Below are positions 13,020-26,104 of a stretch of 64,000 bases of DNA, in pieces (position 1 is the first letter of the stretch; each line of letters begins with the position of its first letter). A program made the position numbers and the translations under genes. Origin of the DNA: Mya arenaria (taxonomy: Eukaryota > Mollusca > Bivalvia > Myida > Myidae); the NCBI RefSeq assembly GCF_026914265.1, contig NC_069130.1:14031886-14095885 (forward strand), in the 5' to 3' direction. The notes below the pieces were generated by a model. It saw only the letters and a list, made by a program, of their open reading frames with translations. It was not told where the DNA came from and searched no databases.

Positions 13020-14450
13020 CAAAACAAATTGGCGATCATAAAGCCTATTCAGGGCTAAACAAAGCCAATTAGCCTAGTAAATGCCAAGAACACCGCATTT
13101 TTGGTATCATAAAGACCATTCAGTGCCAAATTAAAATATTCAACTCCAATTTAGACCACTCATTGCAACATAGACCATATTTGGCCCTAAAGCCCACTTA
13201 GATCCAAACAAACGCATGTGCAATGTAATTTAAAACTTATCATTGCCTTAACGACCTCATGCTTGCAACATGACAAACCATGTCTAAACTAAACTAATAA
13301 GTGCCTAATTCATCATAATTATGTTGGCGACTAAGTGCTAAGCAGACGACATGCTGCCAGCTATAAAGCCCATTCAGAGACAAAAATGTGTAACACTAAT
13401 CCTGACAACTCAGTGCCAAACAGACCACATTGTGGCAACCTAAGGCCGTTTAATTGTCAACCAAATACAGGCGGCACTCTAATTTAGACATGTATGTGTC
13501 AGATCACATGTTGGAAACCATTTAGCCCATTAAGAGCCAAACCAAAATTTTCCACATTTTAGCCACCACAAAGTCAATTGTTTAGCGGAATAGCATATAA
13601 GCTTTAATTTAGACTTTTCATTTTACAACAATTAAGCCCATTTAAAGCCAAACAAACCTATGTGAAATTATTATATTGATTGCTTAGTGCCAAACATATC
13701 ATATGTTGGCAAACAATAAGCTTTTTAAGAGCAAAAAAAAACCTATTTGTAACCCTAATTTAGCCTTCTCAGAGTCAAACAGACCACATCTTTCGAGCCA
13801 ACCAAACATATGTGCCACTCTTATTTCGATCAATCGGTGCCAAATAGACCATATGTTGGAAACCATTATGCTCATTTACAGCCAAAAAAGCTCGTATTTA
13901 ACTTTCAGTTATACTACTCTATTCCAAAAATGACCATAAATTTGCAGCATTAAGCCCATTTAGAGCCACACAAACGTATGTGCAACTTAAGTTTAGACGT
14001 TTTATAAGTTTTAAAATGCCAAATGTTGCTAACACATGTTCAATTATCATTATTATTAGACTGCCCAGTGCAAAAAGTTCCATATATTGGCAGTGACAAA
14101 ATCCTCAAAGAGCCATACACACACATGTGCAACTCTAATTACTCACTACTCAGTGTCAAATAAACTACGTGTTGGCGACCAAAATTCCCTTTAAGAGCCG
14201 AACGAACCCATGCGCCTCTCTATGTGAGAGTATTTAGTGCCAAACGGACCGCATGTTTGCAACCACAAAGGCTATTAAAAGCAAGGCAAACACATGTGTC
14301 ATTAATATTGAAATAACTTACAGCCAAACAGACTTAATGCTGCAAAATATAAAGCCAATAAAGAGCCAAACAAACCAATGTGCAGCTTTAATTGAGCCTA
14401 CTCCGTGCCAGATAATCCACAATCTGACATTATGATAAGCGTTATGCTGT
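13020..14450. repeat. Degenerate tandem array, unit about 85 bp
   Basis: About 15-17 diverged units repeat these elements in order: GTTGGCAACCATAAAGCCCA, TTTAGAGCCAAACAAAC, CATGTGCAACTCTAATTTAG, and CTCAGTGCCAAACAGACCAC. Some units are internally deleted (for example near 13778). Short open frames across it (13703-13933, 14253-14435) are by-products of the repeat. Confidence 0.85.
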
Positions 14451-15164
14451 ATCCAATACTACATATACATAATACATCGGCTTGTTGTCCAAGTGGTACT
14501 GTGAGTATTTGTATAGAATGTAAATACCCCCCATCCCCCCACCCATTTTCACTTTTTTAGTTTCACAAGAAAAAGGCCGCTTTTCGTGACTGTAAACAGC
14601 ATTTCCACTTTATAAATAAGTACAAATCAAATCAAATATAGAATTTATTCATGGTTTGTTCGGATTTGCAATATATAGTGGCCATCTTAGGCACCATATT
14701 TGATTGTTTGGTCCGCGCCACGTGTTGGCAATCTATGCCGCATGTTCCATATATTACATTCCGTTCAATTTGGTATATAACATTTCTTTTTCTACTTGTG
14801 TTGCCAATTTTCCCACATAATCCGCTGAATGTCACTCCACTATAAATATGAGTTGTATTATACATGTGTACAATTAACATGTAAATGATTCATACATGGC
14901 AATGATCATTTATAAGTTATGATTTGAAGCCTTTATGTAAATTGATCAACACATTGAAATATAATAACACTGATAGTACGTTAAAGACTGTTGTTTATTC
15001 ACTATAATACAATAAAATATTTTCAAAATAGAATAAGATGGTGGTACGTAATTGGCTTAAGTAATTAACGGATTTTCATAATGCGATCTTGAAGTGTCCT
15101 TGAAATAATACAATTTAATGACCTAAATGGGCAGTTTGTTTTAAAGTGTACGAACATTAAAATT
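14451..15164. other. AT-rich stretch, no gene seen
   Basis: Opposed short open frames at 14632-14880 have no recognisable product. Nothing else was seen. Confidence 0.4.
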
Positions 15165-15313
15165 AAAACATGTGTGTGTGTTAAATAGTTGGAATACATA
15201 TAGTAAGACTAGCCATAGGCCCATAAAACGGCGGCCATCTTGGCTGTTGTCTTGGTAACCATGGTAACCTGCACGATGCCAGCTGTCTAACCACAATAAA
15301 AATAAACTTCAGA
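15165..15313 (-). repeat. Right arm of the 4.4-kb-spaced inverted repeat
   Basis: Partner of 10948-11104, in inverse orientation. The shared core is GCGGCCATCTTGGCTGTTGT here. The interval between the arms holds a fold-back and the 85-bp tandem array. Confidence 0.65.
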
Positions 15314-15651
15314 CATGTCCGTACACAAGTGTTCCAAGAAACGCCACACACAATGTTTAACTTTTAACTAATTTCTTGTCATTGAGTACATCGTTTGTAA
15401 AAAATCTTTAAATATTTAATAAAAGTAAATGAAGCCAAATCACATTAAACACTACCATCTGATCTAATCCAACAAAATCAATATCATTGTGTCATCTACA
15501 TTGTAAGCTGTACAAATGTCCGTCATTAGATATGTACTTCTGCTAAAGTTTGGAGAATAACTTTTTAAGATATATTTATCGTTCGTTCTAATCCTTTTCT
15601 AGATTGTACATGTGTTTTCTGTTTGTCTTTATAATTACTGGTTGGAGAGCA

Positions 15652-16452
15652 GTAGCCGGCGGAAAGCAGTAGCCGGCAATCGCTTTTTATTCGTGTTTTT
15701 TTTTTTAAATCTTCTTAAAAAAGGTGAGAATGGTAAAAAAGAACCGTATTCAAGCAACACCATTTGCATCGAATCCAACACAAAGCATACGTTTAAACAT
15801 TTTATTTACAAAAAGTATTGGAAATGTCAAAAAGTTCGCCAACTTTCTCGTGGGGGATGCTCACGTGAATGTTACTGCGCATGCGCAATTGAATAAATTT
15901 ACATATCTAATTATAGCACTAGCATTTACCGACAATCAAGTGTTGGTTATGAACGATTATTCGTCGATGAATCAGAACAAAATGTATTTTATAAAAGCCT
16001 GTTGAAATGATATTTTCATATTGCCCGTCAATCGCTTTGAAACGATATTGAGACGTATTCAAAATTTTATGTATCCATGGTGTGGTTTTAGACGCGTTGT
16101 TAAACCGAGACTACTCCAGCGCTTGGTTACCAGTATTACTTCCCTGTTCAATAGAAGCGCCCCATGGGGAAATTATACTTAATAAACCGATAAATATCGG
16201 TTTTATAGTCAAGGAGCGTTACTGAAATTAACTGTCGGGTACTGCTTCTCATAATCCGTAAATTGGCACTAATTGATTACCCCCTTTGTGGTCCCAATTA
16301 GGCACGCGCTTCGTGACGACACAATTTTTAATATTGTACGTTAGTAGACCTTGACCCCTAGTTTAATAAAATGTAAATATTATTTCCGTTACATTTCAAT
16401 CTACCTAGAAAATCTTTAAAAACATGCAAAAACTGCCTGCTACTGCTCTCCA
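15652..16452. mobile_element. Non-autonomous DNA element with 19-bp inverted ends
   Basis: The left end TTGGAGAGCAGTAGCCGGC and the right end GCCTGCTACTGCTCTCCAA are inverted copies with one mismatch. The left end is followed by a partial second copy (AGCAGTAGCCGGC at about 15665). The interior of about 760 bp has only unrecognised short frames and no transposase. Target duplication is not clear, so superfamily is left open. Confidence 0.7.
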
Positions 16453-16860
16453 ACAAGTATGTGTTTATACGCTGATGAATAAAATATGTTTAAACTAAGA
16501 AACGCCATGGACAAAAGAATGCTCATACATTCTTTTAGGCATTAGATAATGAAGGACTATATCACATATTGTTTTTGTTGTTGTTTTCTTTAAATGAGAA
16601 AAGCAATAATTGAATACTTCCGTTTTTATGGTAAATTTTGAGTTCTTACCGGAACATTATCTATAAGTTTTATATTTGAATGATTCAAACTTTTCAACCG
16701 TGAAAAAAATAAACGGATACTGTTTATTAAATTATGAAAGAAAATTAATTAAAAAAATACAAAATTCATTGTTTCAACGTCTTTATATTTTTTTCTTTCC
16801 ATACAGGCAGCATATTACAGAAGTTCAATCGATTTCTGCAACTTTAAAACTGCTAAAAAC

Positions 16861-17034
16861 ATGCTTGTTGCCGCTTTCGACTTTGGAACCACATACAGCG
16901 GTTATGCTTTCTCCTTACAAAGCGAACCAAACAAGATTCAGACAAATCAGGTTTGGTATGCAAGCGGTGGGTCTTACAAGCTGGCGTCTTTAATGACGCC
17001 CACATCAGTTCTTCTAAACCCTAAATGTATGATC
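16861..17034 (+). pseudogene. HSPA12-like copy B, truncated exon 1
   Basis: The frame from ATG 16861 gives MLVAAFDFGTTYSGYAFS, then NKIQTNQVWYASGGS and TPTSVLLNPK, clearly the first half of exon 1 of this family including the phosphate-1 motif. It then reads C-M-I-stop instead of the GEFDKFGFEAEDKY block, and no exon 2-4 sequence follows in the next several kilobases. It begins five to ten codons later than the other copies' start, and a possible splice acceptor lies at 16802-16807 (ATACAG). It keeps CAG where copy A has TAG. It is a partial duplicate or a copy truncated by later insertion. Confidence 0.85.
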
Positions 17035-17356
17035 TAAAACTTTCGGCTGCAATCGCAAACGTGTGGTATGAGCTGAGAAATCCAAGATGGCGTTCAAAAT
17101 AGCGTCATAAATTGTAATTTAAGTAAATATGCTGTATTTAAATAAATAAAATTGAATTATATGAACCTCAAATTGATAAACACGTGATTGTCAATATAAA
17201 AGTCATTTCAATATAATTACATATCCTAACATTCTATTTTTCATGTAAATAGAGAATCACTAAAAGTTTATTTATGATATTAAGCAAAAGTGGTTTGTAC
17301 AATTTAAAGTATGTGTTAGCAATTTGTTTTTTGTTCAATAATTTACATGTCGAAAA
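17035..17356. other. AT-rich flank of copy B
   Basis: Directly after the point where copy B loses homology comes TCCAAGATGGCGTTCAAAAT, a phrase that partly recurs inside the element at 34343-34953. Inserted repeat DNA may therefore mark the breakpoint. Confidence 0.35.
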
Positions 17357-17499
17357 ATATAATTTCCTACGTTTGAGTAAAACGAATTAGAAGGAAATTA
17401 ATTTCCATTGTTTATAATGAAATAACCGCCAGGTGGCGATTGATAAGCACGAGGAATTCGTGCGAATATGAATGTAAAGGCATTCAGCTTTGGGGAACC
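17357..17499. repeat. Direct repeat, left copy (about 140 bp)
   Basis: Nearly identical to 20739-20878: both contain ATAATTTCCTACGTTT, TAACCGCCAGGTGGCGATTG and GTAAAGGCATTCAGCTTTGG. Only a handful of differences are seen. The two copies bracket 3.2 kb that includes the AAT microsatellite and a 115-bp-unit array. Confidence 0.9.
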
Positions 17500-18569
17500 G
17501 ATCCGTTCACATCGATTCAATTGATTGCTAAATTTGAGGTCGTACCGGGCAGTATGCAGAAGTCCGTGTTTACTAAATAGGCCGTATGAAGCATGGTTTA
17601 AATCCTCGTGCAGGGGGTAAGACGTATTGAAAATATGTTTGTTGGATTTATATGACATAACGAATTTCATGTATGATAATAATTATTCAATATATGTAGT
17701 GGAAAAGTGAAAAATTAAGAAATGATGTGTTTATTCAGTTCATATATACTAGTGAGAACATGTTCTTTTGGTTTTTTAAGGCATCTTTAAATTTGTGCTA
17801 GAGAAAATATTTCCACTATTTTCATATTTAGTGCTTCGAGTTTTACTTAAAGAGTGTTTTTCGTTGACATATTATCAACGAATATTTAGCTGACATTTTT
17901 ATATATGTTTTGCGAGCTACACGTTGGAGAAAGATGCAAAACAATGAAGTCGGGGCTACAGGATTCCGCGGTTCAACCACGTGGTTGTGAACGCATGAGC
18001 TGGTCAAGCTTGTCATCTCGTGACAACTGTTATGGGTTGATGTCATCGCCTGTTCACGTGCCACGCTTCCGGTGGATTTCCCTCGACTGTTGGGGTTTTC
18101 TGTTATAATATCACCATTAAGCGTCAGCCATAGTTGTGGCCATACAGGCAACATAAAAAGATAAGTATTATAAATGAAATTCAATCATCTCTGAATTGAA
18201 AGAGAAAGTCTTCAATTAAATTCAAAGAATTGAAATTGATAAGAAATTATCAAAAGTAGTAAGTTTTTAAATAAAACTGCTCGCAAAATTCATGAAAGAT
18301 TGCATGGGCAAATTTGGTATGTTCAGATTTCATATATTTTCGTAAAACAATTATATTGCTTACAAAAATAGTTTTTGGATCTGAAAGATAGTGTTATATT
18401 TAATAGTATGGAGAACACATGTATGATGAATGGGGTACTTTGTCTGGAGTGGTTGATTGTGATGATATGGCATTTTACACATCAGTTTTTCAGTTTTTGC
18501 AAGTAGAATTTGTACCTGGGTGTATAGTGTCAAACTGCTATTTACTCAATGTCTTTGGAACTTTAATAA
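17500..18569. other. Intervening sequence, no gene seen
   Basis: A slightly more GC-rich patch at 17930-18105 carries a 113-codon minus-strand frame and a 67-codon plus-strand frame, neither with a recognisable domain. Nothing else was seen. Confidence 0.4.
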
Positions 18570-18575
18570 CAATAA

Positions 18576-18651
<76 letters not shown>
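18570..18651. repeat. (AAT)n microsatellite
   Basis: About 27 copies of AAT/ATA. A plus-strand frame that translates it as poly-isoleucine is an artefact. Confidence 0.95.
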
Positions 18652-18769
18652 GGACGATAATATGAAGATCATATGAGTTTGTCTGTTGTTGCTTCTCTTT
18701 ACCTAAGATTAAAGTTTAATAGCATCGTAGATTCAATGGCAGCATCACCAAGACTATACAATTGTTATT

Positions 18770-19720
18770 AAGTTGTAATAAAAGGCGACATCGCTGATTC
18801 ACGGCGAAACGGCAGAGATGAATACATACAATTTAGATGACATGAAGTACATTCTTGATGATTAAGGGGAGGCGGGGTGAATGTATTCCTCATTGGTTGA
18901 CGCATTGTCAATGACCCAGAGATTGTGTACAGAACGAGTGAAAAAAGGCGGAATATATGTCAAGCGCGAAAGTTGAAATTCTTAATGATTAAGTTTAGCA
19001 CTTAATGATTGCTTATCTGCAGGTTCGTTTAGTGAAAATAAAGGCTGTATTCTAATAATAATTTACGGCTGCATCACCAGTTACGGTTCTAGTAAATATG
19101 CAAATATTGTTATTAACTTATAAAAACCACCATTTCTGATTCATGGAAGCATCGTCAGAGATGTTTCGTTATAGTACACGGTGGCATCACCAGTAATAGT
19201 TTATATGTTATTATTGTTATAAAGTTTTTAACAAACGATAATGTAGAGTCATTACGGAATCGTCAAAAAGATGATTTAGTACACGGTGGTAATACCAGTA
19301 ATAGTATATAAATGTAAATATTATTTTAAGTGTATAAAATCAACATTTATGATTCATGGTGGACTCGACAGAGATGATTCGTTGAAGTGCACGGTGGTTT
19401 TACCAGTAATAGTTTTTATGTAAATATTGTTATAAAGTTATAAAAACAACATTGATGATTTATGGCAGAATGGCTGGATGTAAAACATATGAAGTTATAA
19501 TAAGCGGCATCGCTAATTCATGGCGGAATCGCCAGATATGAATCATTTTAGTACACGGTGGAATCACCAATACTAGTTAATTTATAGATACTGTTATGAA
19601 GTTATTTTAAATGGCAACTCTGATTCATGGCGGGATCGTCAGAAATGAATGATTATAGTACACGGTGGTATCACCAGTACTAGTTTATATGGAAATATTG
19701 ATGTTTTGTTGATTAATATG
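18770..19720. repeat. Degenerate tandem array, unit about 115 bp
   Basis: Recurring order: GTACACGGTGGCATCACCAG, TAATAGTTTATATG, AAATATTGTTATAAAGTTAT, TGATTCATGGCGGAATCG and CAGAGATGAAT. About seven to eight units, strongly diverged. It lies between the two copies of the 140-bp direct repeat. Confidence 0.8.
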
Positions 19721-20738
19721 AATGTAATAATGCTCAGTCATAAGCCATGTTTGTTAACTGAATTGATTTATGTGATTAAGTTATAAATAATGGTTTTGCA
19801 GAAACATTTTTTGTGTATACGTCTATTTTTGCAGATGCATAAGGATGGCATTTTATCAGATGCTTTACCGGAAGGCTTGGCGGGCAAGATGGATATTCTC
19901 CCGGAACTGCTAAAGAAGTGGATGGCCAAAAGTATTATTCTCGAACGAAAGTTATTCATTCAGTTGGAAAAGTAGTAATCAATTTACGGTTTAAGGAGAA
20001 GGGATATTTTGCCTGCTTAAGTTTTTACTATTGCAATATATTCATTTTCAAAAGGTTGAAGTGCCTAAAGTGTATTGTGATTTTCGCTCTTGCAACTGTT
20101 CTGGTTTAAGTACAGTATTCATGAATGATATGTATTTGGTATAAATCTATATAGTAAACCCATAAGAGACAGTTCGTTGATTATCATAGCTAGAACTCAT
20201 TCCAGCTTGTGTCAATTTCAACTGTTGAAAAAGGATTCATTGATATGAAATGAAGGATGATTTTATCCGAAATGTGTACTGACTATACATGATATGCTGT
20301 TTATTGACATCTTGTACGGATATATGAGATGAAGTTATTCGGACACTTGCACCTGATAATGATGATATTAAAAGCAGTGAACATTGATTAAGATCTGCTG
20401 GAGAAACAAGTGTGTTCAACAAGGGAGTTAAAGACAGAATGTAAAAAAAAATGGTGTTAATTAAGTGAATCTATTAAACAAAGATACGTGTAAAGGTTTC
20501 TTTATTGTTTGAAATCGGCATTTAGTCTGTAAACGGAAGATTAAAATTCCATGTCAATTATGAGTATATTTGAAAAAGATCATCATATTAAGAATATTTG
20601 GTTATTAATATCCTCTTACCCGTTCTTTGATCGGTTTCGCAAGTGCTTCACTCACTGTGACTTCCAAAATAATACCATTGAAAAAGTATTGATTTTGTTG
20701 TTTTCTATAGGAGGTTATAGAATGGTATTCAGGGAAAT
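19721..20738. other. AT-rich stretch, no gene seen
   Basis: Short open frames at 19768-20109 and 20551-20742 show no recognisable domain or splice context. Confidence 0.4.
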
Positions 20739-20878
20739 ATAATTTCCTACGTTTAAGTAAAACGAATTAGAAGGAAAATCATTTCCCTTGTTTATAATGA
20801 AATAACCGCCAGGTGGCGATTGATAAGCACGAGGAATTCGTGCGAATATGAATGTAAAGGCATTCAGCTTTGGGGAAC
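20739..20878. repeat. Direct repeat, right copy (about 140 bp)
   Basis: Same orientation as 17357-17499 and almost identical in sequence. Homology ends abruptly after CAGCTTTGGGGAAC in both copies. Confidence 0.9.
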
Positions 20879-23499
20879 TTCTCTTCAATTCTTTGTTTTG
20901 TATATATGTTCAATGTCAAGTTACATGCTTAATAGTTGTCGTGTTAATCCCAAACTATGCAATTCCTGTTTATTGCCCTGGTGTGACAGCAAGGTACCAA
21001 ATTATATGTATATTGTTTGTATATTTTGCACACAACGCAAGGCTGACAAGACAGTTTATTCCAACGACTGATCCCTCCAAAAATAGAACAAACTATGTTG
21101 AAATCAAAAAATTATACCACATCAAGATACTTGAAAAATAGATGTACGCTGTTTTCTCATGTATTTGTAAATACTTTAAAATGATCACAAATGGCGTTTA
21201 AAACCATATTTACACTATTTTGGAGCACCAATACTTAAGCAGTTAGGTTTTTGTTTGTTTTTTACCAAATCGCCCTCTATCGATTTCCAGTCTGGGAGAA
21301 CGTAATTTGGTTTGATAACACGTGAATTGATCCACTCTACAACACCACACCGTTATGCAACATCAACGACCTTGCGTGGTACAATGTTCAGACAAGTGTT
21401 ACACAACCGTTGCGAAAGAAAAACTGTAAATTATATTGTATCACCACATCACCAACCTTTATCCCAAACTACATTCTGACCTTGACTTAGAACCAACACT
21501 TGGTACATGACATGAGCCCCGTGAAGGGAATCTGACCCATTTTGACAGATAGATAGCATGTAATTTTAATAGCACCAATATGACAGACTCGCTTCTGAAA
21601 TGGTATTAATGGTGAGTAACTTCTATTTATATATCAATGATTGTACCTGACAAAAAGGACTTGAGTCCCATAAAGAGCGCCCATTGTATCTGTATAGCGA
21701 GCATGAATAAGCCTGAAATAGAATGTGTTAAAAAATGCTTGCCCATCCAGACCGGCTTCGACTCATATGATATGGTCGCCCGCCATTACCAACGAAAAAA
21801 ATAATCTGACCCACAATTCTAGCTTGTTCTCTTAAAATGCATTAACATTGATATTAAATTTTGCTACGTGGTTATCCACTATAGTTTTTTATCATTTGAA
21901 AGGTATTTTGGAATATTTTTAACACGTTGGGTATATGTCTGTAAAAATTATGACGGTCATAATAGCCTTTATATTTACTGATCGGTTGTTATTTACAGTC
22001 ATAAAGAAGTTACTTATCAACACCCATGACACATTACCAGATTGTGCAGCAGTTTATCGACAAAATGTCCGGAAATAAATATAAAATTGTATTTATAAAA
22101 AAACGCATTTTACAACATTCTTAGTTTTACATATTTCTTATTTTTTCACTAACGATGCCTTTGATGTAAAATATGCTAAACACAAATATTACCAGCGTGC
22201 CCAGAATTCGGGCACAACTTTTGTATTCATATACAAACTATATATCCACAGGCCCTTAATAACAAACAACCACCAACAAATTAGCAGAGGATCAGGTAAC
22301 CAAATGATACAAATAAACACTGTTTTACCTTTCGGTGAGAGTATGCCGACAAACTGAGCATGACGTACAGGTTTACTTGCATAGAGAGTTAAAGAGCATA
22401 TTTCCTTTTGCACTAAGGCTTATCATTAACCAATATTTCTCACTTGTAAAAATGCGTGTACTAAGATGTGGTACGCTATGTACCTTTGTTTGAACTGTTT
22501 TAAGCGTTAATCCATTATTGCGTTAAAAAAGATAAATGCTGTAAGAACATTTGTGTTAATATATTTAATTGTTTATTCACAGTCAGCAGAAAATATAATT
22601 GTGCTATAACCGTAGAAACCTGTACTTTTATTACATACTACTTGTATTATTGAACAAAGTCGTTATTAGTTTTTACCATATTTGTTTCATGCAGGAAAAC
22701 GGCCAGGATTAGGTCACCGTCATCCATTAACTTCTTTGGTCAACCAAGCTGTTTTCAAAATTAAGAATCTCAATGTTATAGTCTAAAGGCACTTACCAAA
22801 ATGTCTTGCTGTGGTTACAAGACAGTTTTCTTAAAGAATCCTAGAACAGAAAATGTCACTACTTTATAAATATGTATATAATTATACAATCATAAACCTC
22901 AATCCGAATCTCCAACATATTACCAAGAATCAAACAAATAATGACAAGTGATTACTGTAGGTACACCCGGTAGATAAATGTAAGCCCAGTAAGTTTGTTC
23001 GCAGTATTTTCACACAGTGGAGGTCTTGAGTGCCAGGTTAGGATGGAACATTAGTAGGCACATCCGCTTGTAGCATGATTAATGCAAATAGTTTTGCAAC
23101 TAGTGCACTATGATATTATTGAATTATTAAGCTAGACTTAACTTCGCAGAAGGGAAGGCGAAGGTTGATAATAATTCTAAGAAAAAAGAAATCTTCTTTC
23201 TCACATAGATAACCGACCCAGCGTGCAGCGACCAATTTGTGCACGTGTACCATTTTGTCCTGCATAGGGATACAATCGGTCCGAAAATCGTTTGCTGCTG
23301 TTAAGTCCTTTTGCTCTGAGCCTCTCCCCGAAAACCGTTCCGACTACTTAAGGTTTGAGCTTTGTTAATGTTCTACCTTAAAATAATATGAGAACTTTAT
23401 TAAGAGTTTCCGTTTGAAATAGTATATATGATAGAAGAAAATCATAGCTTTGTTGTTTAGATTATAAAATTAATTACAATTTCTTTGATAAATACCCTT
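20879..23499. other. AT-rich stretch with one shared flank segment, no gene seen
   Basis: Within it, about 22330-22400 (CGGTGAGAGTATGCCGACAA, then CATGACGTACAGGT and AGAGAGTTA) resembles 46552-46615 (CGGTGAGAATATGCCGCCAG, then TATGACTCAAAGGT and AAGAGTTA), a segment 3' of copy D. The rest shows no recognisable content. Confidence 0.45.
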
Positions 23500-24760
23500 C
23501 CTCTGACGAATATATATGCGAAAAGCTACAGAATAATGCATTTATATAAAAGATCCATTCTTCTCAATATGAACGCATTGATAATCTTAATTCCAATCCT
23601 CTCAAGATTTACATATTTATTATTAAAATTACGTTCGGCTCAAGTGTAACGCAAATACATAATCAAATTTACATTCCTGGGAGCATTAACACATTTATGA
23701 TCATATTTTCGTTAGTTTGAAAAGTAGCACATTTCTATTCAAAATTCAATTCCCCATAAGACTAATGTATTAATAATAACAATGCAATTCTTATCAGCAT
23801 TAACGCCTTTATTATCGAAATTACACACCTCTGAAGATTAACGCATAAATAATGATAATAAAAAAAAGACATTTCTCTCCAGATTATAACATTTATTGAT
23901 AAAATTCCATTCCTCTAAACGTTGACGCATTTATGATCGATAACCTATTTTTCTGAAGATTATCGTATTTAAAATCAAAATGCCATTACTCTGAAAAATA
24001 ACACATTTATAACTAAAATTCCATTCTTCTGAAAATTTTGTAATAGAAAATCAAATCCTCTGACGATACCAACATTTATAAATGAGATTTGCTTTCTGTG
24101 AAGATTAACGCATGTCTAATTCCTCTAAAGATTGACTCATTTATTATCAATTTACCATTTGTCTCAAAAATAACGCATTTATAATAAAATTTCTATTCTA
24201 ATCATGTTTTAACGCATTAATAATTAAAATTCCTTTCCTTTAAAGAATAAAGCATTTACAATTGTTTGTAAATATTGCATTCCTCTCAAGAAACATGTCT
24301 TTTTATAAACAAAGTATTATTCCCTTCAAGACTAAAACATTTATATTCAAAGTCCATTCCTATGAATATTTATGCGAAAAGCTACAGAAACAAGCTCACT
24401 AGCATAAAGTTTAAACATAAACCCGGTTTGATGGCACTGGGTAAACGCCAAAGACATAAAACATAAAATCACAAACAAGAAACATGGAAGACCACCACAA
24501 AACTCCACAAGCAGCACCGTGCATTCATACTATATATAAAAAACTAGGTATGTTTATCAAGGATTGTTAGGTTCTGCCTTGGAACGGTCAGTAAAATGTA
24601 AATGTAAGGTTTACGCATTTATTGTCAAAATTCAATTTCTGTTAGAAACATATTTATATAAAAAGTCTGTTACGTTCAGGATTAACACAATTATAATACA
24701 ATTTATATTCTATCTCAAGATTTACATATTTATAAATATTTACATTCACACTTCATTCCT
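23500..24760. repeat. Degenerate minisatellite, unit about 43 bp
   Basis: Many diverged units of the type ATTCCTCTCAAGATTAACGC followed by ATTTATAATCAAAATTCC. The array is interrupted near 24420-24600. The same unit reappears at 26215-26325, close to the 3' end of copy C, so the array may once have been continuous. Confidence 0.85.
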
Positions 24761-26104
24761 TAACGATGGTTATTGTTTATCAATTGCACTTTATTTCTGT
24801 ATAAAGTGCAATGGCATTTCCCATCGATATCGCGTGCGTTTGTTCGATACTTCTTTCCTGTCATTGGGCACAATAATACCAAGGGGCGGGGCATATTTAC
24901 TACGGAACTATTTTTTTTAATGAAATCGTAGTAAAATTATTGGCAACATGCAAAACTGTAATCTGCAGTAAAGCAGTTAAAACAAAATAAGCAACGATAA
25001 TTTGATTGATTTTAATGTAGATAATTTCATGATGGATGGAACAGTTGAAGAAACATTTGTGTTTAAAAATGCTGTTAAATGTCACGAAAATGCAAAAACA
25101 GTTAGTTCAAAATAACCTCTATAACGGGTGCTTGTATGACGTCATTAGTGATGTCATTGAAAATGTTTTCCATTAAGCTCGATTCGGGCCGCAACATAAC
25201 TCGGCAGCTGCATTTTGTTTTGACGCCATTTTTTGCAGTGTTCATTCGTTTTGAAAGTGTTGTTTTTTTCGAAAATTGACTGGATTACTGGGATTATTTA
25301 CACACAATACCTATTGGGTAATCAATTAATTACCTATTCAGTCCTGCTTTAACCATTATTTGTTTTGATAACTAATTTAAGCCTGAAAAGTTTGTAAACA
25401 TGTTCTTGATAAAATGTACAGCATCTTCAGCATCAGAGAAAAAATATTTGAAATTTCTTTGTTCATTGCATACGACGTAATGGAATCATGTCCATAAAAG
25501 TCGTATGTTCTGAATAAAATCGACAGACATAACTAAAGTTCGGAGGAGCTAGTCGTTTTAGACATAATTTAGTACTTTTAATAGTCAAAACAACTGCAGA
25601 AAAAACTATTTGGTAAACACATCAGCTTGCCAGGAAAAGACAACTCAGCAGAAAATATGTAAGTTATATGTGGTTTGTTTCATGTTTTGGTATTTGTATG
25701 CAGCTACATTATATATTCTAAAATATGTTTTGTGCAAAAGTTTGCATCGTTGACCAACTTTCGGTCAGAAACCAGGTCGCTCAGCCTTCATTGTTATGAT
25801 GCGGGCCCTGAAAGCGCATATGTAAAACAAAAAAACCGGGCATTAACGGTACGTGAATTTCCTGAACACACATTGTATGCAATAATACGTATTTATAATA
25901 TTCTTGACCTTGAAAAGATAGAAACTAAACATATAAATAAGGAACTATTTTATCTGTGCATTCATTGTCGTATAAAATCAGGTTACGATAGCTGTTCTAA
26001 TTTACCCACCGCTGAGAACAACGAGAGAAAGAAAAGATAAAATGCTCTTGAATAATCAATTTATTTTAGTAGAAATGTAGATTTAAATGAATGTAAATAT
26101 AAGT
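24761..26104. other. Interval between minisatellite and copy C, no gene seen
   Basis: A 121-codon plus-strand frame at 25675-26040 matches nothing I recognise and lacks splice context; it is left unannotated as a gene. Around 25125-25335 (GACGTCATTAGTGATGTCAT, CTCGATTCGGGCCGCAACAT) the sequence is less AT-rich and may be a dispersed element. Confidence 0.4.

Noticed and set aside
13020..14450. Possible CRISPR-like array
   Set aside because: Units are diverged along their whole length with no conserved-repeat and unique-spacer pattern, and the genome is an animal's. It is a degenerate minisatellite.
18419..18676. Open frame with a poly-isoleucine run
   Set aside because: It is created by the AAT microsatellite.
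25675..26040. 121-codon open frame
   Set aside because: No recognisable domain, no splice sites of note and no homologous copy near the other HSPA12 genes; kept only as a remark.
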